A stretch of DNA of 64,000 bases from Chengkuizengella marina (GTDB lineage: Bacteria > Bacillota > Bacilli > Paenibacillales > KCTC-33759). The position numbers and the translations under genes were made by a program. This document shows, in pieces, positions 27,470 through 36,682 of this stretch. The notes beneath the pieces were generated by a model, which saw nothing but the letters and a program-made list of their open reading frames with translations, was not told the origin of the DNA and made no database searches. Where the stretch lies: contig NZ_SIJB01000029.1 in assembly GCF_009910845.1 (NCBI RefSeq), forward strand, positions 124,001 through 188,000. The letters run 5' to 3'. The stretch's first letter is position 1, and each line of letters starts with the position of its first letter.

Positions 27470-30400
27470 ATGAAGAAATTACTTTCAATTTTTTTAGCTA
27501 TGACATTATTGATTTCCATTATTCCAGTTTCACAAACGGACGCATTTGTAGGGGAAGTTTCTTTAGGAGCAGGGAGTTATTCAATTGTAAAACCTGCTGG
27601 AGTATCTGATGTACAATCTCAAATCTATAAAACTTCTAATATTACTGGAGCAATGCCTACAAATGATTGGTGGAGCTCAACAGCATGGGAGCAATATGCA
27701 CAACCACAATATCCACATCCTTTGGCAGTAAGCAATGAAGAGAATGGATTACGCATCTATAACCCTAGTCTTCATATTAGTGGAGAGGGCGGTTTCGTAA
27801 AGGGTTGGATTAACGATATAGATGATTTTGTTTTAGGACATACTGGAACAAGCACTTTTCAAGATACTAGAGTAGATGATTTCAACGATTGGTTTGTAAC
27901 AAATGAATCTAGAAATGGTTCTTCTGTATTATCCGTTACATATGGTCATGGATCACCGTATGTATTTGCTGAATATGAAGGTGGAAATCCACAGCTTTCC
28001 TTTCCTTCTACAGCACCTAATGTATGGTATGGAGATGCAAATAGCAATGTATTAGGAATCACGACCGAAAAAGGCAGCCATTATGCATTGTTTGGATCTT
28101 CAGGATCTACTTGGTCAGGAATTGGATCAACAACATTAACTAATAACTTAAACGGAAAAAATTATTTTACAGTAGCAGTATTGCCAGACAACTCTGTACA
28201 AACATTGGAAAAGTTTAAAGAGTATGCTTACTCTTATGTAACGGATACTAGAGTAGACTGGTCTTATGATGAAGCCACAAGTAATGTAAAAACGACGTAT
28301 ACATTTGAAACAACAGTAAAAGAAGAGTCTAAACAAGGAACCATTTTTGCATTATACCCTCACCAATGGAAAAATTCAGACACACCTCTATTATCTTATA
28401 CTTATGATTCTGTACGCGGTACGATGAAGGTGGCTGAGGGAAGTTCATTTACGACAAATATGGCTTTTAATGGGGTATTACCATCCCTTCCTGATTTGGG
28501 AACTTATGATAAAAACACACTGGCTGGATATATTAATGAAGCACAAAATGAAGTAAACTCTGCAAAAGATACGTATTGGTATGGAAAAGAATTAGGAAAA
28601 TTAGCTACGCTAGCACCTATTGCTGAACAAGTTGGAGATATGGAAGCAGCAGAACAATTCCGCAACGATATCAAGGTAGGATTAGAGGATTGGTTTACTG
28701 CAGATAATAGTGGTGATTTAGACACTGAATGGGTATTTTATTTAAATCAAAACTGGGGAACTTTACTAGGTTATCCAGATAGTTTTGGTAGTGTTGAAGA
28801 AATGAATGACCACCATTTTCACTATGGATATTTTATCAAAGCAGCAGCTGAGATTGCTCGTGTAGATCAAAATTGGTCAAGTGATGGGAATTGGGGTTCT
28901 ATGGTTGAACTTTTAATTAAAGATATCGCGAACTGGGATCGAAATGATGATACCTTCCCATTCCTTAGAAATTTTGATATGTATGCAGGACATTCATGGG
29001 CTTCTGGTCACGCAAAATTCTTTGATGGCAATAACAATGAGTCTTCTTCTGAAGCGATGAATGCTTGGGCAGGAATTATTCTTTGGGGTGAAGCAACAGG
29101 CAATAAGGAGCTTCGTGACTTAGGAATTTATCTGTATACAACAGAAATGAATGCTATTAATGAATATTGGTTTGATGTAACTGGTGAGAATTATGATGAA
29201 GGATTTACAAAAGCAACTGCAAGTATGGTTTGGGGAGGAAAAACCGTTGGTGATGCTGTTTGGTGGACAGGTAACGCTGAAGAAGTCCACGGTATTAACT
29301 GGCTTCCAATCACAGGGGCATCATTATATCTAACCCAATACCCTGAATACACAAAACTGAATTATGATGCTTTAGTGTCTGAGAATGGCGGTACCAATTG
29401 GGATGTTTGGGAAGATTTAATTTGGATGTACCGTGCGATCGAAAATCCAGAGGATGCAATCAACCAATATAACGCAAGAGAAAATGTTTATACACCAGAA
29501 GGTGGAAATTCAAAAGCAAATACGTATCACTGGATTCACAACTTGAACGCTGTAGGTACACAGGATGTGTCTATTACAGCAGATTATCCTATATATGCAG
29601 TATTCAAAAAAGATAATCAATTAACTTATGTAGCATATAATATGACAGGTCAAACAAGAGACGTAACGTTTTCAGATGGTACTGTAATTACAGTTGAACC
29701 TTACCAATTTAATATCGGGAATGGTGAGGCAGCTCCAATCGATCCAACGGAACCAACAGATCCAGTTGACCCAGAAGAACCAACTGAACCTACTGATCCA
29801 ACGGAACCAACGGAACCTGGAAGTGGAGAAACAGGTAATGTAATCACAGAAGAAAACTATTCAATTGAAATTGATGAAAATGGAACAGATGTTAAATTGA
29901 CAATTACTCCATCTGAAACTTCAAGTTTTGTTGATATTCACTACACAGTTGATAATGGTGCCCAGCAAAACGTAAGAGCAATAAACGAAAATGGAACTTG
30001 GACTCACACGATTTATGGATTAAATGAAGGCAATGAAATTCAATTTTCATACACGTATACATTAGGAACACCAGCTTATGATACACCTTGGTATAGTTAT
30101 ACTGTAGGATCTGCTCCTAATGGTGGGGAAACACCATCTCCAGAGCCTGAACCAGACACAGAAGCGCCTTCAGTACCAGTATTAAGTTCATCTAATGTTA
30201 CTGAAACAACGATTGATTTATCTTGGACTGCTTCTACAGATAATGAAACTTTAAAAGGGTACAAAGTATTCCGCGATAGAATTGAAGTACAAACTACGAC
30301 AGCTAATAGCTATCAGGATAGTGGTTTATCAGCAGGAACAACCTATCATTATACAGTGCGTGCTTATGATGAAGCAGGAAACATTTCTGATGAAAGTAAT

Positions 30401-31048
30401 GAGGTAACTGTAACCACGAAGCAGCCTCCTGTGAATTCTAGTGATATTGTAGAAGAAGACTATACAGTAAGCTTGAGTGAAAATGGTACGGAGTTGACAT
30501 TGTCATTCACTCCAGTTACTGCTTCAAATTTTGTAGACTTACACTTTAAAGTAGACAATGGTGTACAGCAAAATGTGAGAGCACAAAACAATAATGGGGT
30601 ATGGAAATATACGATTAAAGGTTTAAATGAAGGAAGTCAGGTTAGCTTTTCATATACGTATACAAAAGGAACACCTGCCTATAGTTCACCTTGGTATGAT
30701 TATACTGTAGGATCTCCATCTGGTGGTGAAGAGCCTACTGAACCAACAGAGCCAGCTGTTCCTGATAATGAAATTATTTCTGGGGCAGATTATACTATTT
30801 CTATTGAAAAATTAAATTCAGATCAAGCTGTATTCAAGTTTGTACCAACATCTGATTCTGGCTTTGCAGATATACATTACACAATTGATAATGGTGTGCA
30901 GCAAAATGTAAGAACAGTTCATAAAAATGGCACTTGGGAATACACGATATCAGGACTTCAAGCCGGGAGTATGATTAACTTCTTCTATACGTACAATAAA
31001 GGTCAACTTGCTTACGATACACCAAAATATGAGTATATTTTTAATTAA
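27470..31048 (+). CDS. Secreted GH81 endo-beta-1,3-glucanase with three CBM56-like modules and an Fn3 domain
   Basis: A 1192-aa secreted enzyme. A signal peptide ends near SQTDA (residue 25). The GH81 catalytic part spans about 30-740; DHHFHYGYFIKAAAEIAR, HSWASGHAKFFDGNNNESS and SEAMNAWAG carry the family catalytic acids. Next comes a Pro/Thr/Glu linker (TEPTDP repeats, about 760-785), a CBM56-like beta-1,3-glucan-binding module, a fibronectin type III domain (APSVPVLSSSNVTETTIDL), a second CBM56-like module, another linker and a third module ending at the C-terminus. The three modules share VDNG.QQNVR and LNEG/LQAG...YTYT/N.G motifs. It would hydrolyse laminarin, curdlan or fungal wall glucan outside the cell. 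Confidence 0.93.
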   Translation: MKKLLSIFLAMTLLISIIPVSQTDAFVGEVSLGAGSYSIVKPAGVSDVQSQIYKTSNITGAMPTNDWWSSTAWEQYAQPQYPHPLAVSNEENGLRIYNPSLHISGEGGFVKGWINDIDDFVLGHTGTSTFQDTRVDDFNDWFVTNESRNGSSVLSVTYGHGSPYVFAEYEGGNPQLSFPSTAPNVWYGDANSNVLGITTEKGSHYALFGSSGSTWSGIGSTTLTNNLNGKNYFTVAVLPDNSVQTLEKFKEYAYSYVTDTRVDWSYDEATSNVKTTYTFETTVKEESKQGTIFALYPHQWKNSDTPLLSYTYDSVRGTMKVAEGSSFTTNMAFNGVLPSLPDLGTYDKNTLAGYINEAQNEVNSAKDTYWYGKELGKLATLAPIAEQVGDMEAAEQFRNDIKVGLEDWFTADNSGDLDTEWVFYLNQNWGTLLGYPDSFGSVEEMNDHHFHYGYFIKAAAEIARVDQNWSSDGNWGSMVELLIKDIANWDRNDDTFPFLRNFDMYAGHSWASGHAKFFDGNNNESSSEAMNAWAGIILWGEATGNKELRDLGIYLYTTEMNAINEYWFDVTGENYDEGFTKATASMVWGGKTVGDAVWWTGNAEEVHGINWLPITGASLYLTQYPEYTKLNYDALVSENGGTNWDVWEDLIWMYRAIENPEDAINQYNARENVYTPEGGNSKANTYHWIHNLNAVGTQDVSITADYPIYAVFKKDNQLTYVAYNMTGQTRDVTFSDGTVITVEPYQFNIGNGEAAPIDPTEPTDPVDPEEPTEPTDPTEPTEPGSGETGNVITEENYSIEIDENGTDVKLTITPSETSSFVDIHYTVDNGAQQNVRAINENGTWTHTIYGLNEGNEIQFSYTYTLGTPAYDTPWYSYTVGSAPNGGETPSPEPEPDTEAPSVPVLSSSNVTETTIDLSWTASTDNETLKGYKVFRDRIEVQTTTANSYQDSGLSAGTTYHYTVRAYDEAGNISDESNEVTVTTKQPPVNSSDIVEEDYTVSLSENGTELTLSFTPVTASNFVDLHFKVDNGVQQNVRAQNNNGVWKYTIKGLNEGSQVSFSYTYTKGTPAYSSPWYDYTVGSPSGGEEPTEPTEPAVPDNEIISGADYTISIEKLNSDQAVFKFVPTSDSGFADIHYTIDNGVQQNVRTVHKNGTWEYTISGLQAGSMINFFYTYNKGQLAYDTPKYEYIFN

Positions 31049-31083
31049 TTGATTCATCGCTATTTATTGTATTAGAAATAATG

Positions 31084-31124
31084 AAAACTGCGAGAAAGTC
31101 TCTCAAGGCTCTCGCAGTTTTTTA
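31084..31124 (+). terminator. Terminator after the GH81 gene
   Basis: ACTGCGAGA / TCTCGCAGT, a nine-bp stem, then a run of six T. Confidence 0.9.
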
Positions 31125-31292
31125 TTGTAGTAATCCCAAAATAGCATAAATGAAAACCTAATATGGTGATATCATTCCTACTTAATATTCATTATAATGA
31201 AGTTCAGATTTGCAATTTAGTTTAAAGTATATGAAAATGAACTTGATATTTTCGTTTGCTCAAATACCAGAATTATTTAATGAGGTGAAATA

Positions 31293-32636
31293 ATGACAAT
31301 ATTACAATTCCCAAAAGATTTTAAATGGGGGACTGCAACAGCAGCTTACCAAATCGAAGGTGCATATGATAAAGACGGAAGAGGAATGTCAATCTGGGAT
31401 ACGTTTTCTCGAATTCCTGGTAAAGTATTTGAGGGAGACAACGGAGATGTAGCTTGTGATAGTTATCATCGTTATGAAGAAGATATACAATTAATGAAAC
31501 AATTAGGAATCACAGTGTATCGATTTTCTGTATCCTGGCCTAGAATTTTTCCAAATGGAACTGGTGAAATCAATTCAAAAGGTTTAGCGTATTATCATAA
31601 TTTTGTAGATAAATTATTAGAAAATGGTATAGAACCGTATTGTACATTATATCATTGGGATCTGCCTCAAGCTTTGCAAGATGATGGTGGTTGGGAGAAT
31701 CGTGAGACCATTGATGCGTTTGTAAATTATGCGGAGGTAATGTTTAAAGAATTTGCAGGTAAAATTAAAAACTGGATGACTTTTAATGAGATGTGGTGCA
31801 GTGCTTTCTTGTCCAACTATTATGGCAATCATGCTCCAGGTAAAAAAAATATACAAATAGCAGTGGATGTTGCCCATCATTTATTGGTTGCACATGGGAA
31901 AACGATCAGCAAGTATAGAGAGCTTGGGATAGACGGTCAAATTGGATATGCACCCAACGTGATTTGGAATGAACCTTATAGCAACAAGCAAGAAGATATT
32001 GATACTGCTAATAGAGGCAGGGCTTGGTATGTTGAATGGTTTATGGACCCTGTGTTTAAGGGAAGTTATCCGCAATTTATGGTGGATTGGTTTGAGCAAA
32101 AAGGCGTGAAGATGAAAGTTCTACCTGGAGATATGGAAGCTATCCATCAACCTATTGATTTTCTAGGCATTAATTATTATACAGGTGGAGTCGTAAAATA
32201 TAAGGAAGGCTCTGATATATTAGACAATGAAGGAATTAATGTCGGTCGTGATAAAACAGATATTGGTTGGGACATTTATCCTGAAGGATTGTATTATGTT
32301 TTAAAATTCATTACAGATCGGTATGGACAAGTCCCTATTTATATTACTGAAAATGGGGCATGTTATAATGATGAGCCTAAAGATGGTACTGTAAATGATG
32401 AGGGTAGAACTTTATTTTTGAAAAAACATATCCTACAACTTCATCGGTCTATTGAGTCTGGTGTGAATGTAAAAGGATACATGTGCTGGTCTATGATGGA
32501 TAATTTCGAGTGGGCATACGGTTATAGCATGCGTTTTGGACTAGTCCATGTGAATTATCGAACGCAAGAGAGAACACCAAAAGAAAGTTACTATTGGTAT
32601 CAAAAGTTAATTAAAAACAACTATTTGAATATTTAA
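31293..32636 (+). CDS. GH1 beta-glucosidase
   Basis: A 447-aa family 1 glycosidase. It has the N-terminal signature FKWGTATAAYQIEGA, the acid/base glutamate in MTFNEMW and the nucleophile in YITENGA. There is no signal peptide, so it is cytoplasmic. It would release glucose from short beta-glucosides, probably the beta-1,3-oligosaccharides produced by the two secreted glucanases. GAGGTGA precedes ATG 31293. It has its own intergenic region (31125-31292). Confidence 0.95.
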   Translation: MTILQFPKDFKWGTATAAYQIEGAYDKDGRGMSIWDTFSRIPGKVFEGDNGDVACDSYHRYEEDIQLMKQLGITVYRFSVSWPRIFPNGTGEINSKGLAYYHNFVDKLLENGIEPYCTLYHWDLPQALQDDGGWENRETIDAFVNYAEVMFKEFAGKIKNWMTFNEMWCSAFLSNYYGNHAPGKKNIQIAVDVAHHLLVAHGKTISKYRELGIDGQIGYAPNVIWNEPYSNKQEDIDTANRGRAWYVEWFMDPVFKGSYPQFMVDWFEQKGVKMKVLPGDMEAIHQPIDFLGINYYTGGVVKYKEGSDILDNEGINVGRDKTDIGWDIYPEGLYYVLKFITDRYGQVPIYITENGACYNDEPKDGTVNDEGRTLFLKKHILQLHRSIESGVNVKGYMCWSMMDNFEWAYGYSMRFGLVHVNYRTQERTPKESYYWYQKLIKNNYLNI

Positions 32637-32650
32637 GAATAATAGAAAAG

Positions 32651-32684
32651 AGGGCTGTCTCATAAAAATGAAAGAGACAGCCCT
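32651..32684. terminator. Bidirectional terminator between the GH1 and AGCS genes
   Basis: AGGGCTGTCTC / GAGACAGCCCT, an 11-bp perfect stem between convergent genes. The T-rich tail is clearer on the minus strand. Confidence 0.85.
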
Positions 32685-32747
32685 ATGTCGTTCATCGATA
32701 AAAACATCAATCCCAGTCTTTTACTCTATATATGACTTTTGAAAAAC

Positions 32748-34100
32748 CTATGTTTGATTGCTCAATTTCTTTTCTTTTTCCTCTTTTAATACTTCCAAGA
32801 ATTTTTTCGTTTCATAAACGACTACACCTGATAATCCAAGTAATCCAATTAAGTTAGGTATCGCCATCAACCCATTCATTATATCTGCAATGCCCCAAAC
32901 CGTTTCTAAAGTCAATACAGCACCAATTCCAGCTGATAGGACAAACAATGCACGATATAAATACTTCATAGCAGGATGATTAATCAAGTATGTAAAACAC
33001 TTCTCTCCGTAATAAGACCATCCTATAATCGTAGAAAAGGCAAAGAAAACTAAACCAATAGAGACAATATAAGATCCTGATGAACCTAAGAACAATTCAA
33101 ATGTGCTTGTGGTTAATTCTGACCCTTCTAAATTCCCTGTGTATAAGTCCCCCATAACAAGGGCGATTCCTGTAATTGAACAAATGATAATAGTATCGAT
33201 AAATACTTGTGTCATTGAAACAAGGGCTTGACGACCTGGATAGTCCGTTTTAGCTGCGGCTGCAGCAATAGGAGCGGAACCTAAACCAGCTTCATTGGAA
33301 AATACACCTCGTGCAACCCCCCAGCGAATGACAGCACCAAGTGCGCCCCCTGCAACTGCTTGCCCCGTAAAGGCATCTGTGAAAATAAGAGCAATTGCAT
33401 TTGGAACTAATTCAGCATTTAATATAAGGATGATTAAACCAGCACCCACATAAAATAGTGCCATAATTGGAACGAAGAAGGCTGTAACTCTTCCTATGAT
33501 TTTGATGCCTCCAATAATAACTAAACCAGTCAACAAGGCTAATATAGGTCCTGTAGCAAGAGGTGGAACAGAAAAAGTAGACTCTAGTGCACCAGCTACT
33601 GAATTAGATTGAACCATATTCCCAATGCCAAAAGCAGCAACTGCCCCAAATAGTGCAAAAAGGATGGCAAGCCATTTTTGCTTTAAACCTTTTTCAAGGT
33701 AATACATAGGTCCACCTGACATTTCTCCGTCTGCATTCTTTACACGATATTTTACAGCTAAAATGGCTTCAGCATATTTTGTTGCCATTCCAAATAAGGC
33801 GGTCATCCACATCCAAAAAACAGCACCAGGTCCACCTAACATTACTGCTGTTGCTACTCCGACAATGTTCCCTGTCCCAACCGTTGCAGCAAGTGCAGTC
33901 ATAAGTGCCTGAAAGTGAGATATATCTCCTTCAGATTTTTTGTCTTGGTTTCTAGTAAAAGCAAGTTTTAGAGAGTATGGCAATAATCTTAGCTGCAAAA
34001 GTCCAAGACGAAAGGTTAAATATATTCCAGTTCCAACAAGTAATACAAGAAGTGGTGGTCCCCAGACAAAATTTGAAATTTCACTAATTAAATTTTCCAT
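32748..34100 (-). CDS. Sodium:alanine/glycine symporter (AGCS family)
   Basis: A 450-aa AGCS-family transporter with about ten membrane segments. The signatures are ALAATVGTGNIVGVATAV, GPGAVFWMWMTALFGMATKY and GVARGVFSNEAGLGSAPIAAAAA. It imports alanine or glycine with sodium; B. subtilis AlsT is a relative. GGAGG lies upstream of ATG 34100. The AraC-type regulator gene is 110 bases upstream on the same strand, but no shared signal shows that it controls this gene. D-alanine-handling neighbours exist further right in the window; a link is only speculation. Confidence 0.92.
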   Translation of the reverse strand: MENLISEISNFVWGPPLLVLLVGTGIYLTFRLGLLQLRLLPYSLKLAFTRNQDKKSEGDISHFQALMTALAATVGTGNIVGVATAVMLGGPGAVFWMWMTALFGMATKYAEAILAVKYRVKNADGEMSGGPMYYLEKGLKQKWLAILFALFGAVAAFGIGNMVQSNSVAGALESTFSVPPLATGPILALLTGLVIIGGIKIIGRVTAFFVPIMALFYVGAGLIILILNAELVPNAIALIFTDAFTGQAVAGGALGAVIRWGVARGVFSNEAGLGSAPIAAAAAKTDYPGRQALVSMTQVFIDTIIICSITGIALVMGDLYTGNLEGSELTTSTFELFLGSSGSYIVSIGLVFFAFSTIIGWSYYGEKCFTYLINHPAMKYLYRALFVLSAGIGAVLTLETVWGIADIMNGLMAIPNLIGLLGLSGVVVYETKKFLEVLKEEKEKKLSNQT

Positions 34101-34210
34101 GATTCCTTTTACCTCCTCTTAAAAAAGCTTGTATTAAAATTCTTACTTAATAGTTATTAGAGGCAGGGAGGATTTAGAATTAGAAAAACTTATAATCTCT
34201 AGTTATCTAT

Positions 34211-34999
34211 TTACTTTAGTGTCGAAGGATTAAACCCTTTATATTTCTTGAATTGTTTACTGAAAAAATAAATATCTTCATATCCGAGTGCAGTAGCTAC
34301 TTCAGTTACATTCATCCCTGTGTAATAAAGTAAATACTGCGCTCGTTCAATTCTTGATTCAATCATATATTCTCGAAACGATTTTCCAATCAATTCTTTA
34401 AATTTTAAGGAAAAATATCTTGGAGAGATTTGAGCTCTATTTGCTAATTCCTCTAATGTAAACCACTCGCTTGGATGCTCATGAATGTAATTGGCAACTT
34501 CATAAATAGACTCCTTTAGATGATGTTGTTTTTGTTGAACATCATTTCCAGAATCTTGATCAGATCGTAAAAGATGGATCATTAACTGTTTTAAAATGAG
34601 TTGAGCTTCTTGCATGGCATACTCCTCCTCATTCAACATTAGTCTTACATAAGAAGATAAAATAGTTTGAAAATCCAAAGTGTTTTTTATTACTCGATAT
34701 CTAACTGGTATTTGATCAGGTTTTTTCTTTATTGAAAAGTGAATATAAGTAATGGTTAATGGGTTTTGTGGATCATGTGTTGCACTTGTAAAGTCTCCTG
34801 GTCGAAACAAAAAACATGAGCCTTTAGAAACTTGAAATGTTTGATCATTCACAACAACTTCACCCTGACCATCCCAGACATAAAAAAGGTCATAATGGGG
34901 AAGAGGTACATCTCGTTTTATCCATTTCCACTCTGGTTCACATGTGATTTTTGCAAAATATCTAGTGACTACAAATGAGTTTACATTAATATGTAACAT
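34211..34999 (-). CDS. AraC-family transcriptional regulator
   Basis: A 262-aa regulator. The N-terminal cupin (about residues 15-110; GQGEVVVNDQTFQVSKGS, FRPGDFTSA) is a ligand-binding AraC-type arm. Two C-terminal helix-turn-helix motifs span about 165-262 (LEELANRAQISPRYFSLKFK and VTEVATALGYEDIYFFSKQF). Regulators of this build usually respond to a sugar. The neighbouring GH1/GH81 genes make a glucan-derived ligand plausible, but this is inference. AGGGTGG precedes ATG 34999. Confidence 0.88.
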   Translation of the reverse strand: MLHINVNSFVVTRYFAKITCEPEWKWIKRDVPLPHYDLFYVWDGQGEVVVNDQTFQVSKGSCFLFRPGDFTSATHDPQNPLTITYIHFSIKKKPDQIPVRYRVIKNTLDFQTILSSYVRLMLNEEEYAMQEAQLILKQLMIHLLRSDQDSGNDVQQKQHHLKESIYEVANYIHEHPSEWFTLEELANRAQISPRYFSLKFKELIGKSFREYMIESRIERAQYLLYYTGMNVTEVATALGYEDIYFFSKQFKKYKGFNPSTLK

Positions 35000-35096
35000 A
35001 TTTAAATTCCACCCTTATTGAAAATAATGAAAAGGACAAACATAGTTTTTTCACACTTTAATAATTTATAAAATAGATTAATGTGTAAAGTATAAG

Positions 35097-35152
35097 GGCA
35101 ACTATCCCTCAGTCTTCGCCTTAAAGGTTTGCCAATCGGCGAGTTTTCTTTA
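35097..35152 (+). other. Candidate pseudoknotted RNA element upstream of lysA
   Basis: Two interleaved helices can form: GGCAA (35097-35101) with TTGCC (35129-35133), and TCGCC (35116-35120) with GGCGA (35138-35142). The order a-b-a'-b' is pseudoknot geometry. A T-rich tract (GTTTTCTTTA) follows. The strand is uncertain because the AraC gene diverges from the same gap (35000-35327). Confidence 0.35.
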
Positions 35153-35179
35153 TTGATTAAATAAAAATTCTTATCTTAG

Positions 35180-35200
35180 TATAATTTACTATGTAGTAAA
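35180..35200 (+). promoter_or_regulatory. TATAAT with an abutting perfect palindrome upstream of lysA
   Basis: TATAAT at 35180-35185 runs into TTTACTA-TG-TAGTAAA (35185-35200), a perfect seven-base inverted repeat. No good -35 hexamer was found at 16-18 bases. The arrangement would place a repressor on the promoter. Confidence 0.45.
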
Positions 35201-35327
35201 GTACAAATTTTTAACTATATCTTACATTTAAATTATTTAGTATTTTAAGTATATTATATAACAAAATTAGTATGAAAATACAAATGAATGAGGTAAGTGG
35301 AATTTTGAATAATAAGGGGGACAAGCA

Positions 35328-36635
35328 ATGGCTTTAGGAGGAACGAGTAAAAGTAATGGGCAGGGACAGTTGGAAATTGGAGGATGTAACGCAATAGACC
35401 TAACAACTCAATATGGCACTCCTTTGTACGTATATGATGAAAAATTGATTAGAGACAATATCCGTTCATTTTTCAATGCTTTTAAAAAACATAATGTAAA
35501 GTTTAATATTGCATATGCAAGTAAGGCTTTATGTAACATGGCTATTTGCCAAGTGATAAAAGAAGAAGGATTAAGTATAGATGTTGTTTCTGCAGGAGAA
35601 TTGTATACTGCGTTGAAATCTGGTTTTCCAGCTTCCCGTATTCATTTTCATGGAAATAATAAAACACCAGAAGAAATTAAAATGGCCCTTCAAGCAAAAG
35701 TAGGATGTTATGTTGTTGATAATTTTAATGAAATAGATTTATTGAATCGTTTAGCCAAAAAACATAACCAAATTGTTTCTATTTTATTTCGAGTTTCCCC
35801 AGGGATAAAGGCACACACACATCAATATATTCAAACTGGCCAACAGGAGTCAAAATTTGGTTTTGATATGATCAGCGGTCAGGTTTTAGAGGCAATTAAA
35901 CGCTTAGATAAGAGAGATAATCTTCATTTCTTAGGATTTCATTGTCATTTAGGTTCACAGATTTTTGATAAAAAAGCATATCTTGTTGCACTTCAGAAGT
36001 TTTTTGATTTAATAAATACAACAAAGCAACAATTTGGTTTGGACACACAAGTTATAAATTTAGGGGGAGGATTTGGTATTCGCTACACAGATGAGGATAA
36101 TCCTTTAATTGTAGAAGAATATATTGATAGTATTGTAGGCACTGTAAAACAAGAATGTAATGATCGTCATATGGATACTCTTCCTGAGATTTGGATTGAA
36201 CCAGGCAGAAGCATCGTAGGTGAAGCAGGAACTACACTTTATACCATTGGTTCAGAAAAAGAGATTCCAGGGATTAAGAAGTATGTTGCAGTTGATGGTG
36301 GAATGACGGATAATCTTAGACCAGCTTTGTATCAAAGTAAGTATAATGCATTTATTGCTAACAGAGTTGATGATGAACCAGTTGAAGTTGTGTCAATAGC
36401 AGGTAAATGTTGTGAAAGTGGAGATATGTTAATCCATGATATTAAACTACCTAACGCAAAAAATGGAGAAATATTAGCTATACCTTGTACGGGAGCTTAT
36501 GGATATGCGATGGCAAACAATTATAATCGTATCACAAGACCCGCTATGGTATTTGTGAAAGATGGAAATTCAGTACTAGTTGTAAAAAGAGAAACGTTAG
36601 ATCAATTAATCCAAAATGATCTTGTACTAACTTGA
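35328..36635 (+). CDS. lysA: Diaminopimelate decarboxylase
   Basis: A 435-aa PLP enzyme that converts meso-diaminopimelate to L-lysine. The PLP lysine is in IAYASKALCN, HFHGNNKT and GGGFGIRY are family motifs, and the catalytic cysteine is in GKCCESGD. It has the N-terminal HGTSK-like opening used by Paenibacillaceae enzymes (LGGTSKSNGQGQLEIGG). AAGGGGG lies upstream of ATG 35328. Its lysine product could feed the MurE-paralogue/ATP-grasp block about 5 kb to the right, but the genes are not in one operon. Confidence 0.94.
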   Translation: MALGGTSKSNGQGQLEIGGCNAIDLTTQYGTPLYVYDEKLIRDNIRSFFNAFKKHNVKFNIAYASKALCNMAICQVIKEEGLSIDVVSAGELYTALKSGFPASRIHFHGNNKTPEEIKMALQAKVGCYVVDNFNEIDLLNRLAKKHNQIVSILFRVSPGIKAHTHQYIQTGQQESKFGFDMISGQVLEAIKRLDKRDNLHFLGFHCHLGSQIFDKKAYLVALQKFFDLINTTKQQFGLDTQVINLGGGFGIRYTDEDNPLIVEEYIDSIVGTVKQECNDRHMDTLPEIWIEPGRSIVGEAGTTLYTIGSEKEIPGIKKYVAVDGGMTDNLRPALYQSKYNAFIANRVDDEPVEVVSIAGKCCESGDMLIHDIKLPNAKNGEILAIPCTGAYGYAMANNYNRITRPAMVFVKDGNSVLVVKRETLDQLIQNDLVLT

Positions 36636-36642
36636 AATTGAT

Positions 36643-36672
36643 AAACCCTCGTCTAAACTCAAACGAGGGTTT
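36643..36672. terminator. Bidirectional terminator between lysA and the LysM-M23 gene
   Basis: AAACCCTCGT / ACGAGGGTTT hairpin with a ten-base loop between convergent genes. Confidence 0.82.
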
Positions 36673-36682
36673 TAATGTAATT

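Noticed and set aside
35000-35327. Lysine riboswitch upstream of lysA
   Set aside because: The conserved lysine-riboswitch core could not be found, and the GC-rich structured part is only about 50 bases.
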